Below, in pieces: positions 7,428 through 15,944 of a stretch of DNA of 64,000 nt (positions are counted from its first letter, which is position 1; each line of letters starts with the position of its first letter). The notes below the pieces were generated by a model. That model ran no database searches. It was not told the DNA's origin and was given only the letters and a program-made list of their open reading frames with translations. Origin of the DNA: Filomicrobium insigne (GTDB lineage Bacteria; Pseudomonadota; Alphaproteobacteria; Rhizobiales; Hyphomicrobiaceae). Where the stretch lies: positions 496,001-560,000 of the forward strand of contig NZ_FNJC01000001.1 in the NCBI RefSeq assembly GCF_900104305.1, given 5' to 3'. The position numbers and the translations under genes were made by a program.

Positions 7428-9455
7428 CTAAGCCGTGAGAAGGTCTTCTTGCTCGGTCTCTATGGAGATGGAGGGACCTGGCCGACCAATATAATAACCC
7501 TGAGCTGCGTCGCAGCCCTCATCCTTGAGGATCATAAACTGGCAGTTCGTTTCTATGCCTTCAGCGAGGATCGGAATTGAAAGGCTTTTTCCTAGTGCAA
7601 GGACGGCGCGAATAATCGCCTTAGATTGAGGGCTCACCTCGATATCCTGCATGAAGCAGCGATCGAGTTTTATTTTATCAAACGGGAAAGATCGCAGAGT
7701 TTCGAGAGACGAATATCCAGTTCCAAAGTCATCCAAAGCGATCGAGACACCGAGCTCCTTGATCTTTTGCAGGATCGCGAGTGTGCGTTCCTTATTTTCG
7801 ACAATGGTCGACTCCGTCAGTTCAAGCTCAAGCCTTTTGGCATCCAAGCCGCTCTCTTTAAGAGCATCCTCCACAAGCTTTGGCAGATCGCTATGGATGA
7901 ACTGAACGGGAGAAAGGTTGATCGCGATCTTCAACGGCTGTGACCACTTTGCGGCGGCGGCACACGCCGTTTTCAACACCCACTCGCCCAGCTCCAGAAT
8001 GAGCCCTGTTTCTTCAGCAATGGGTATGAATTCTACGGGAGGAACGGCCCCACGCACAGGATGATGCCAACGCAGAAGGGCCTCGTAGCCAATGACCTCT
8101 CCCGTCGAGATCGACGTCTGAACTTGATAATGCAGGGAAAGCTCATTCTTTTTAACGGCATCGCGAAGATCGCTCGCCAGAACCCGGCGTGCCCGCACGC
8201 GTTCGTCCATCGAGGACTCATAAAAGCAGATGTCTTCCGTCGCGCTTGCCTTGGCCCGGTACATCGCCAAGTCCGCATTGCTCAATAAATTTTCGCGGTC
8301 CCTTGCATCATCAGGATAAATCGCCACCCCGATGCTGGCACCTATCGACACCTCGAAATCGGATATCTCTATTGGTTCGAAGATGACCTTCTGAAGCCGC
8401 TCTAGAAACTCCACGAGCGTCACCGGATCTATAAACGTTTTGACGGCCGTGAACTCGTCTCCACCGACGCGAGCGACCATTTCGCCTTCTCGGAGAAGAT
8501 TGGACATTCTGTCTGCGATAACTTTGAGAACTTCATCACCGGCTTGGTGACCTCTAAGGTCATTGACCTCTTTAAACCGATCAAGGTCAATCTCAAGGAC
8601 CGCAACTTTCCGCTTTGCGCCTTCCGCCCGGTCGAGTTCGAATTCGAGATAATTCGTGAAGCTCGTGCGATTCGGCAGCCCCGTCAGGGGGTCATGCAAA
8701 GCCATGTGCTGCAAGCGTTGATAGCTATCATAACGGGCGCGATCGTCGATGAGATAGCTGGAGATACCAGCTCCAATAATGACCAAAGCCATGCCGGCAA
8801 CAGCAAGCGCCATGGCTGTCGACGGATCGTCTGCAACTTCTACCGCTCCATTGAGGGGAGTGATTTGTAGCGCCGTCATGCCCGTAAAATGTAGACTCAC
8901 GATGGCAACCACGAAAAGCGCAGCAGCTGATAAATGTCCCGTCATCGTGTCTGCGCGCAAAGCGGAGCGAGTCGCAGCGCCAGCGAAAATGATCGATAAT
9001 GCAATTGAAGTGAGGAGGTAGGTTTCATCCCAGGCAACGATACCATCGATACGGTAAGCCAGCATGCCCGTATAATGCATGGCTGCGACCGCTAGTCCCA
9101 CCGCACTGCCACCAATCATAGGTGCTGCACTGGTCAGGCCGCTGGTCGCGAAGGCGAACCCCAATCCAGCCCCCGTAACCGCGACAAGCAGTGAGACGAC
9201 CGTCAAGACCGGCATAAACGTCACGGGGACGCCTGGATTATAGGCGAGCATTGCGATGAAATGCGTACACCAGATGGCAGCGCCTGCAGCAACGCCGGTC
9301 AGGAAGTTCCAGCCGTACCGCTGCAATCCCCCGGTGGTTGCGGCCCGGTGAAGGAGGCTCAAGGTGACGCCCACGCCGGCTAGACACACCAACGAAGCCA
9401 ATCCGACGAGCCAGACATTGTGCTGGCCGACGATGCACGAGAGAACGCTATACAT
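7428..9455 (-). CDS. MHYT-GGDEF-EAL cyclic-di-GMP signalling protein
   Basis: A membrane protein of 675 residues. Residues 1-240 form an MHYT sensor with seven predicted helices and the repeated motifs THFIAM, MHYTGM and LHFTGM; in this family these are thought to bind copper and sense O2, CO or NO. A GGDEF domain follows with an intact ARVGGDEF active site (diguanylate cyclase), then an EAL domain with GYEALLRWHHP and DDFGTGYSSL (c-di-GMP phosphodiesterase). Both catalytic motifs are intact, so it could make and degrade c-di-GMP. The frame is open to 9476, but the ATG at 9455 gives the usual MYSVLSCIVGQHN family start. It precedes the GT2 gene on the same strand, 210 bases apart. Confidence 0.93.
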   Translation of the reverse strand: MYSVLSCIVGQHNVWLVGLASLVCLAGVGVTLSLLHRAATTGGLQRYGWNFLTGVAAGAAIWCTHFIAMLAYNPGVPVTFMPVLTVVSLLVAVTGAGLGFAFATSGLTSAAPMIGGSAVGLAVAAMHYTGMLAYRIDGIVAWDETYLLTSIALSIIFAGAATRSALRADTMTGHLSAAALFVVAIVSLHFTGMTALQITPLNGAVEVADDPSTAMALAVAGMALVIIGAGISSYLIDDRARYDSYQRLQHMALHDPLTGLPNRTSFTNYLEFELDRAEGAKRKVAVLEIDLDRFKEVNDLRGHQAGDEVLKVIADRMSNLLREGEMVARVGGDEFTAVKTFIDPVTLVEFLERLQKVIFEPIEISDFEVSIGASIGVAIYPDDARDRENLLSNADLAMYRAKASATEDICFYESSMDERVRARRVLASDLRDAVKKNELSLHYQVQTSISTGEVIGYEALLRWHHPVRGAVPPVEFIPIAEETGLILELGEWVLKTACAAAAKWSQPLKIAINLSPVQFIHSDLPKLVEDALKESGLDAKRLELELTESTIVENKERTLAILQKIKELGVSIALDDFGTGYSSLETLRSFPFDKIKLDRCFMQDIEVSPQSKAIIRAVLALGKSLSIPILAEGIETNCQFMILKDEGCDAAQGYYIGRPGPSISIETEQEDLLTA

Positions 9456-9574
9456 GTACGATAATTTCCAGGACAAAAGTTGGTATGCCTGGATAGAGAG
9501 AACCCATTAAAAACGTGTGTATTTCTCTGAAAATGCACGCTAAATCAGGATCACAAGCACGGTGTGCAGTTGTA

Positions 9575-9644
9575 GAGTTGTGCTGACCTCCCCCGCAGGT
9601 AGGCACCCGTTAGATAAAATCCACACAATTTTTGAGTTGTGTTG
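9575..9644. repeat. Short direct repeat GAGTTGTGYTG
   Basis: GAGTTGTGCTG at 9575-9585 recurs as GAGTTGTGTTG at 9634-9644, and the second copy forms an ACACAA...TTGTGT dyad with bases 9623-9628. It lies in the 300-base divergent gap between the MHYT gene and the solute-binding protein gene. It may be a regulator-binding region; little else is recognisable there. Confidence 0.25.
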
Positions 9645-9755
9645 CGGAAATGGCAATACCGGCAAAGTTTGGGTTTTGCGATCCGCTGAAAGAATCTGAT
9701 TTCAAGGCACTGCCTTTTGCGGCCCTGCTAAAACAACTGGAAGTTGAGAATCCAG

Positions 9756-10613
9756 ATGAGAATAGATACGGCGATATGGTGCCAGGTCCGACCTCGGTCG
9801 CACTTGGCTGTGTTTGCGCTGTGGCTTTGCCTGAGTTTGGTTCTGCTGGGTTCATACGAAGGGACTCAGGCGCAGGAACAACCCGCTGCAGCAGAACGTG
9901 AAGCAGCGCGCCGGGTCGTGTTGCGCTTTCTCACGACCAGCGACTTTCCCCCGTTTAACTTTTATGACGAAGACGGCGTGCTAACAGGCTTTAATGTCGA
10001 CTTGGCGCGCGCCATATGCCTGGATCTGGACGTTACATGCGAGATCAAGGTCGAGCCCTGGGAGAATTTGCTGCCCTCCCTCCTTCGGAAGGAAGGTGAT
10101 GCAGTTATCGCCTCGCAGATGGTGACAGCTCAAGCGCTCACCAATTATGACTTCACCGACCGATACTTTCATACCCCGGGTCGCTTTGCTGGACGTCGTG
10201 ATGCCACAGGGCTGGAAGCTACGCCCGAAGCTTTATCGGGGCGGAAGGTCGGTGTAGCGCAAGGCACCACGCACGAGGCGTTCATCCGGCAATTTTTCCG
10301 GGGCAGTCAGATCGTCACGTTCAAGGATGCGGATGCCGCGCGTGAGGCCCTCAAAAAGGGGGACGTCAACGCCATATTTGGTGACGCTATCAGTTTGTCC
10401 TTCTGGTTGAACGGTACCGCCTCCAACCAGTGCTGTGAATTCAAAGGAGAGGCGTTTCTCGAGCCCAAGTTCTTTGGGGATGGCGTCGCGATAGCGGTTG
10501 CGAAAGGGGATCGTCAGCTTAAGGCTGAACTCGATGACGCCTTGAAGCAGGTTCGCTCGAGCGGACGATTTGTCGAACTTGTCACACGCTATTTCCCGTT
10601 CCGTATCTATTGA
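9756..10613 (+). CDS. Periplasmic solute-binding protein, family 3
   Basis: A 285-residue protein with an N-terminal signal peptide (about residues 12-38, cleavage after TQAQ). A type II periplasmic binding fold follows: FLTTSDFPPFNFYDEDGVLTGFNVDL is the classic start of family-3 binding proteins, with GRKVGVAQGTTHEAFI opening the second lobe and VAIAVAKGD returning to the first. Homologues bind amino acids or other small polar compounds for ABC uptake, or serve as sensor inputs. No ABC permease or ATPase gene is adjacent, so the ligand and partner are unknown. A TTG at 9744 is an alternative start; the ATG at 9756 is preferred. Confidence 0.85.
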   Translation: MRIDTAIWCQVRPRSHLAVFALWLCLSLVLLGSYEGTQAQEQPAAAEREAARRVVLRFLTTSDFPPFNFYDEDGVLTGFNVDLARAICLDLDVTCEIKVEPWENLLPSLLRKEGDAVIASQMVTAQALTNYDFTDRYFHTPGRFAGRRDATGLEATPEALSGRKVGVAQGTTHEAFIRQFFRGSQIVTFKDADAAREALKKGDVNAIFGDAISLSFWLNGTASNQCCEFKGEAFLEPKFFGDGVAIAVAKGDRQLKAELDDALKQVRSSGRFVELVTRYFPFRIY

Positions 10614-10785
10614 CACCGCAGGTTGCATGCGCACAAACGGTTCAGATACACAACTTTGCCCTACGATGATCGCCTTGCGCGGTTATCAAGCTCTAAAATG
10701 TCATACTCCTGAAACTTGAATCTTCTCATGGTGCGATCGGGGGATACACTAGTCTATCGGCCACCGGTCTGCAGGAAAGCTGAGG

Positions 10786-11580
10786 ATGACCAGATACCGC
10801 GCAATGTTTATTTCTGATGTCCATCTCGGCACTCGAGCGTGCCAAGCTGGGCAGTTACTCGATTTTCTTCGGGAACATGACGCCGATACGATCTACCTCG
10901 TCGGCGATATTGTTGACTTCTGGCGCATCAAGCGCGGTGCAGTATGGCCTCAGTCACACAATGACGTATTGCAAAAGCTTTTACGCAAGGCACGCAAGGG
11001 CGCCCGGATTGTATTCATTCCCGGCAACCACGACGATGGCCTGCGACAGTATTGCGGACAGCGCTTCGGCGGCATTGAGATCGAGCGGCAGTTCATCCAC
11101 GAAACGGCGGATGGCAAACGCTACATCGTCATGCATGGCGACGAATTCGATGTCGTGGTGCGCTATGCTAAATGGCTGGCGTTGCTCGGGGATCGCAGCT
11201 ACCAGCTCGCCCTGTGGACTAATGCCCCGGTGAATTTCGTACGTCGGCGCCTAGGGCTCGAATACTGGTCCCTCTCCAACTATCTGAAATTGCGCGTTAA
11301 ATCCGCTGTCAATTTCATCGGAGAATTTGAACGCAAGCTTTCAAGCGAGGCACAGCGGCGAGATGCGGACGGGGTGATATGCGGACATATTCACCATGCC
11401 GCCTCAAGAAACTTTGGCGATATCCATTATCTGAATACAGGTGATTGGGTCGAGAGTTGCACGGCGATCGGTGAAACAGAAGATGGCCGTTTCGAGCTTA
11501 TTCGGTGGATGGATGTCGTACAGGCACGGACAGCCGCATCGGAAGCGAGCCTCGTGAAGGAAGACTTAAAGGCGGCGTAA
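10786..11580 (+). CDS. LpxH-like metallophosphoesterase
   Basis: The 264-residue calcineurin-like phosphoesterase has all the metal-binding blocks: FISDVHLG, VGDIVDFW, PGNHDD, MHGDEFD and GHIHH. The layout follows the UDP-2,3-diacylglucosamine diphosphatase (LpxH) family, which splits UDP-diacylglucosamine in lipid A synthesis. Many alphaproteobacteria use LpxI for that step and keep LpxH-like proteins beside glycosyltransferases, so a role in another glycolipid pathway is possible. Its stop codon is immediately followed by the start of the GT4 gene, so the two are surely co-transcribed. The fold is certain; the substrate is inferred. Confidence 0.85.
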   Translation: MTRYRAMFISDVHLGTRACQAGQLLDFLREHDADTIYLVGDIVDFWRIKRGAVWPQSHNDVLQKLLRKARKGARIVFIPGNHDDGLRQYCGQRFGGIEIERQFIHETADGKRYIVMHGDEFDVVVRYAKWLALLGDRSYQLALWTNAPVNFVRRRLGLEYWSLSNYLKLRVKSAVNFIGEFERKLSSEAQRRDADGVICGHIHHAASRNFGDIHYLNTGDWVESCTAIGETEDGRFELIRWMDVVQARTAASEASLVKEDLKAA

Positions 11581-12642
11581 ATGAAGATCCTCATCGCCAC
11601 CGACGCTTGGAGACCGCAAGTCAACGGTGTTGTGCGAACCTACGAGCGTCTGGCGGAGGAAGCTGCGCAGTTGGACGTCGAGCTCACGTTCTTGACGCCG
11701 GCGGAATTCCAGACATGGCCGTGCCCCACGTATCCGGAGATTCGTCTGGCTCTCCCGGGCTATGCCTACATTATCGAACGCATGAATCTGATCCGACCGG
11801 ACGCTGTTCACATCGCGACCGAAGGACCGCTGGGCTGGATGACGCGCTCACACTGCATCCGGCGCGGTGTTCCCTTTACGACCAGCTTCCACACGCGGTT
11901 TCCCGACTATCTGTCCCGGCGCTTTGGCATTCCTGAGAGCTGGATCTGGTCAATCCTGCGTCGGTTTCACAATGCGGGCGCGGGTATCATGGTCGCGACG
12001 CCGAGCCTCGCAACGGAACTCGACTCACGGGGCTTTGACCGCATCATGCCCTGGACGCGGGGCGTCGATACGCATGTTTTCCGACCACGCAACGTGCGCC
12101 GCTTCGGAGAGGGGCCTGTTTTCCTTTACGTTGGGCGGGTTGCTGTCGAAAAGAATATCGAAGCGTTTTTGAGGACGGACCTACCTGGTAAAAAGGTTGT
12201 GGTTGGGTCCGGACCGCAGTTTGCAGAACTACGGGTCAAGTATCCTGACGTTACCTTTACCGGCAAACAGATCGGTGAGGATTTGGCGGAGTGCTACGCC
12301 TCGGCAGACGTCTTCGTCATGCCAAGCCAGACTGAAACCTTCGGTATCGTATTGCTGGAGGCAATGGCTTCGGGGCTGCCTGTTGCCGCTTATCCTGTCA
12401 CGGGTCCGCTCGACCTTGTTCGCCAAGCGGAGACGGGATTTTTGTCAGAGGATCTAGCTGCCGCTGCTAAGGCTGCCATGTCACTGGATCGTGACATCAT
12501 CAGAAAGCGCGCGCTCGACTACAGTTGGGAAGCCGCGGCTCGGCTCTTCATCGCCAACATCGAAACAGCGCTCTTTGCGCGACTGGGGCAAGGCACACCC
12601 AAGCGACGCGTTACCCTAGCGCGGCCAGCAAGTTCCGCCTGA
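11581..12642 (+). CDS. Glycosyltransferase family 4 (GT-B)
   Basis: A 353-residue GT4 enzyme. The N-terminal domain starts ILIATDAWRPQVNGVVRTYERL, the typical acceptor-side signature of mannosyl- and sulfoquinovosyl/glucosyl-diacylglycerol transferases. The C-terminal nucleotide-sugar domain includes LYVGRVAVEKNIEAFL and the SQTETFGIVLLEAMASGLPV segment carrying the EX7E motif. It begins at the base after the upstream phosphoesterase stop. Close relatives in Rhizobiales glycosylate diacylglycerol, which would fit the lipid kinase gene just downstream on the other strand. Sugar and acceptor are inferred only. Confidence 0.88.
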   Translation: MKILIATDAWRPQVNGVVRTYERLAEEAAQLDVELTFLTPAEFQTWPCPTYPEIRLALPGYAYIIERMNLIRPDAVHIATEGPLGWMTRSHCIRRGVPFTTSFHTRFPDYLSRRFGIPESWIWSILRRFHNAGAGIMVATPSLATELDSRGFDRIMPWTRGVDTHVFRPRNVRRFGEGPVFLYVGRVAVEKNIEAFLRTDLPGKKVVVGSGPQFAELRVKYPDVTFTGKQIGEDLAECYASADVFVMPSQTETFGIVLLEAMASGLPVAAYPVTGPLDLVRQAETGFLSEDLAAAAKAAMSLDRDIIRKRALDYSWEAAARLFIANIETALFARLGQGTPKRRVTLARPASSA

Positions 12643-12670
12643 TCTTTCGTTTCTTTTTTCCCGATACGCT

Positions 12671-13597
12671 TCAAGCGACAACCAGACCATTTGCAAATGC
12701 AGGCGGCGCGATCAGGCGCAGACGAGGCCCTGCGGACGTCACAGTCAACGGGCTATCTGCGATCTGATCCCCATCAGCCTGTACAGCAATATCGGAGCCA
12801 GCAACGGTCAAGTGCTGGCACGGGATGATCTTGACGCTCGGCAAACGCATGTGCAGCCCAGCAGCGACTGACAGTAGCTCGAGCAAGCGTCCGCGGCGGG
12901 TTCGCGCCGCGAACAAGAGCGCTTGAAAGCCGGTTTCAGAAAGGCTGGCTTCCGGGGCAATAACGTACGTTCCGGCGTAATTGCGACCGTTGGCGACAAC
13001 GAGCCATGAGGCTTCAAAGGCTTTTCCATCAACAGTTAGGGAGAACATTTTCGGCCTTTTCGCCAGCGCCTTAAGGATCGGCATGGCGTAAGCGAGTTTG
13101 CCGATACGCCGTTTGAGGCTGAGGTCGAGGCCAGCAACGATCTCGCCATCGAAGCCCGCTCCGGCCATCAGGAAGAAAGGGTCTTTGTTTGCAAGGGCTC
13201 CGGCGACGCTGACGACAGGGCCGGTCATCAAAACTTCGGCAATTTCCGTAGGCTTCTTTGGCATTGCGATTTCGTTCGCTAGAACGTTGCCTGTGCCCGT
13301 GGCGATGATGCCGATCGGTATGGTGGTATTCTCGCCAAGCGCTGTCGCCAGCGCTCTGACCGTACCATCACCCCCTGCTGCAATGACGGCATCGAACCCG
13401 TCAAGCTGGACATCACGTGCAATGGCACCAGGGGCTGTCGAGGTGGCACCCCAAAAACGCAACATGACGATCTCAGCGCCGCGCCGCTCGAGTTCGACCG
13501 CCACGCGGCGGGCCAGCGTGCGGCGTCGCACGCCCGCGACAGGATTGTGCAGCAGTAGAAAACGTTTTCTATGCGGAACGGGTTCTTGGACCGTCAT
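12671..13597 (-). CDS. Diacylglycerol/lipid kinase family protein (YegS-like)
   Basis: The 308 residues match the DAGK catalytic family: LLHNPVAGVRRR near the N terminus, then DAVIAAGGDGTVRALATAL with the nucleotide-binding GGDGT motif, and PIGIIATGTGNVLANEI. The C-terminal beta domain ends with a LTVAGSDIAVQADGDQIADSPL segment typical of BmrU/YegS proteins. Members phosphorylate diacylglycerol or other lipids with ATP. It starts 16 bases after the BCCT transporter stop on the same strand and ends 28 bases from the convergent GT4 gene. The exact lipid substrate is unknown. Confidence 0.9.
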   Translation of the reverse strand: MTVQEPVPHRKRFLLLHNPVAGVRRRTLARRVAVELERRGAEIVMLRFWGATSTAPGAIARDVQLDGFDAVIAAGGDGTVRALATALGENTTIPIGIIATGTGNVLANEIAMPKKPTEIAEVLMTGPVVSVAGALANKDPFFLMAGAGFDGEIVAGLDLSLKRRIGKLAYAMPILKALAKRPKMFSLTVDGKAFEASWLVVANGRNYAGTYVIAPEASLSETGFQALLFAARTRRGRLLELLSVAAGLHMRLPSVKIIPCQHLTVAGSDIAVQADGDQIADSPLTVTSAGPRLRLIAPPAFANGLVVA

Positions 13598-13613
13598 GGA
13601 CCGATCCTAATGA

Positions 13614-15206
13614 TCAGACCGTCGACGCGCGTAAGAATTTGAGCTCTTGGCGCAGCCCCAGATAGACGCAGACACACATCGTGAGAAGGACAAACGCAAA
13701 GGGGAAGCCCGTTGTCACAGCCGCGGCCTGCAGCGCCCCCAATCCTCCGCCCAACAATAGGACGCTCGCGACAAGTCCTTCCAAGACAGCCCAAAAGACC
13801 CGCTGTGCTACGGGCGGATCGAGTTTCCCTCCCGCGGTGATGGTATCGATCACGAGCGATCCTGAATCGGACGAAGTGACGAAAAACATCAGCACGAGCG
13901 CGATGCCAAGAAAGGACAGGATTCCCGAGAATGGAAGCGGCTCCAACATTCTGAAAAGTGACAGCTCCGGACGCCAGTTTTCGACAGTTGCGGCGACGCC
14001 GGTGTAGCCGTCAACAGCGATCTGGTGCAGTGCCGTACCGCCAAATGTGGTCATCCAGAGTATGGAAATCAAAGTCGGTACAATCAATACGCATAGAATA
14101 AATTCTCGCACCGTCCTTCCTCGCGAAACGCGAGCGATGAACATACCGACGAACGGTGACCATGAGATCCACCACGCCCAATAGAATGTTGTCCAACCGT
14201 GAAGGAATTCTGGATTTCGTTCAAACGGGCTCGAAAGTGCAGGCAAGTACGTGAGGTAAGAAATCGTATTGGTCAGGAAGCCGATGAAGATCTCTGCCGT
14301 CGCCCCTGCCGCAATCACGAACACAAGTAGCGCCGCGGCAAGCACAATATTGATTTCCGATAGCCGCTTCACGCCGGCATCCAGGCCGGCCACGACTGAC
14401 AATGTGGCGACGGAGGTGATAACCGCGATCAGCAGGACTTTCGTGAGATCCGTGTTGGGGATTCCAAAGAGATAGTTCATGCCAGCGAGAGCTTGCTCAG
14501 CACCAAATCCCAAGGATGTCGCGAGGCCGAACAATGTCGCGAAGACCGCTAGTGTATCAATAATGTGCCCTGGCCACCCCCATACGGCATCTCCAAAGAG
14601 CGGATAGAAAACCGAGCGTACGGTCAGTGGGAGTTGTCGATTGTAGCTAAAGAACGCTAGCGACAGGCCAACGATGGCGTAGATCGCCCAGGGATGCAGC
14701 CCCCAGTGATAAATCGTGGCCGCCATCGCGACGCTTTGCGCTGCCTCGATATTTTCAGGTAAGACGTTGAGCGGGGGATTTTGCGCGTGAGCGACCGGTT
14801 CGAATACACCAAAAAAGATCAGACCGATGCCCATGCCCGCCGCGAACAGCATGGCAAACCAAGCGGTTCGGGAGAAATCGGGGGTTGCATCCGGGCCGCC
14901 AAGGCGGATGGACCCGAACGGCGAAACAATTAGATAGAGCGCAAAAAGAACGAAAACGTTGCCCGTGAAAACGAAAACCCAATCGAAGTCCGATGTAACG
15001 CGGTTGCGCAGGGTTTCGAACACGGACACGCTGAGTTCTGGAAACAGCAGCGAGAACGCAACAAACGCCACAACCACCACACCCGAGACGAAGAAAACGG
15101 GATTATGGACGTCGAATCCCATGACCTCGACGTTGTCCTGGCCCACCTCATAATCCGTGTCATAGGTGACCGTGCCAGAATCGTCTTCGGTCAGTTCTTC
15201 GCTCAT
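13614..15206 (-). CDS. BCCT family betaine/choline/carnitine transporter
   Basis: A protein of about 530 residues with twelve predicted membrane helices. It has GMGIGLIFFGVFEPVAH, HWGLHPWAIYAIVGLSLAFF and the aromatic WTTFYWAWWISWSPFVGMFIAR segment, the BCCT signature of tryptophans that form the betaine-binding box. These carriers import glycine betaine, choline or related quaternary amines with Na+ or H+ under osmotic stress. The frame is open to 15326; the ATG at 15206 (MSEELTEDD) follows GGAGAA and is preferred, with an ATG at 15224 as an alternative. The C terminus is short, unlike the long osmosensing tails of BetP. It probably shares a transcript with the lipid kinase gene. Confidence 0.93.
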   Translation of the reverse strand: MSEELTEDDSGTVTYDTDYEVGQDNVEVMGFDVHNPVFFVSGVVVVAFVAFSLLFPELSVSVFETLRNRVTSDFDWVFVFTGNVFVLFALYLIVSPFGSIRLGGPDATPDFSRTAWFAMLFAAGMGIGLIFFGVFEPVAHAQNPPLNVLPENIEAAQSVAMAATIYHWGLHPWAIYAIVGLSLAFFSYNRQLPLTVRSVFYPLFGDAVWGWPGHIIDTLAVFATLFGLATSLGFGAEQALAGMNYLFGIPNTDLTKVLLIAVITSVATLSVVAGLDAGVKRLSEINIVLAAALLVFVIAAGATAEIFIGFLTNTISYLTYLPALSSPFERNPEFLHGWTTFYWAWWISWSPFVGMFIARVSRGRTVREFILCVLIVPTLISILWMTTFGGTALHQIAVDGYTGVAATVENWRPELSLFRMLEPLPFSGILSFLGIALVLMFFVTSSDSGSLVIDTITAGGKLDPPVAQRVFWAVLEGLVASVLLLGGGLGALQAAAVTTGFPFAFVLLTMCVCVYLGLRQELKFLRASTV

Positions 15207-15944
15207 GGATGCGGGGTTCTCCATCAAAAGGCTCGCCTCGCCGGCGAGATGCGCATGACCAAGCCCGGACCATCCGTCCACATGTGATTGGGCGACGTTG
15301 GACGGGCGAGGGTGAGTCCGCCCCACCTAGGATCGGACCGAAGCTAACTTTCTCGAACAAATTTCGATATCCGGTGAAGTTTTTAACAATTCAACCGAGC
15401 ATGCAACCCTGCACGGCTAATTTATCTTCAATTTCTGTATGTATATTTAGTTCCCGCACATGCGATCAAATCTACGTACTCTGGATTCTCACTTCAGCAT
15501 CAAGTGCTCTCTTAAATAACTTTATCACCGATTATCGACCAATGCGACCATAATAACTTGCGCATTTACTTTGAACTTCTGTCTTCTTTCTGATCAGAAA
15601 TACAGATGCTTCAGTCAAAATCGCACCGCAAATCCGCGTCTGTCCGCTTGCCGCTGGGTGGGGGCAGCGCCTATCACTGTCCCGTGAGATGTGCGTCTGT
15701 TCAATTTGTTGCCCAGCTATAACGCTACAGGGATTGCAGCATAAATCGGGGGGCCTCTTTTCGGGCCGTGTGTATCGATGGATCTGACACTCCAACGCCG
15801 GAGGTGCACGTGCGATGCCCGCTTTTTTCAGACGCGCAAAAACTGGACTCGCGTGACAGCTCGAGCCCCGCGCCTCACAGATTTGAGCATTTCCTTTCTT
15901 AGAACACTCGTGACTTAGCCCGTAGTTCCGGGGGGATCGTTGGT
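15207..15944. other. AT-rich intergenic region with a perfect palindrome
   Basis: About 740 bases between the divergent BCCT and alpha/beta-hydrolase genes. The stretch 15360-15610 is clearly more AT-rich than its surroundings. An open frame of 87 codons on the minus strand (15532-15795) has no recognisable features and is not called. At 15587-15600 lies a perfect 14-bp palindrome, TTTCTGATCAGAAA, a candidate regulator site. The hydrolase start at 15945 is preceded by a GGGGGGATC ribosome-binding site. Confidence 0.5.
15587..15600. promoter_or_regulatory. Perfect 14-bp palindrome TTTCTGATCAGAAA
   Basis: The sequence equals its own reverse complement with no spacer. It lies in the AT-rich gap, 381 bases upstream of the BCCT start and 345 bases upstream of the hydrolase start. 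The regulator, if any, is unknown. Confidence 0.3.

Noticed and set aside
15532-15795. Minus-strand open frame of 87 codons in the AT-rich gap
   Set aside because: Residue composition looks random, no start signal, no motif; treated as intergenic.
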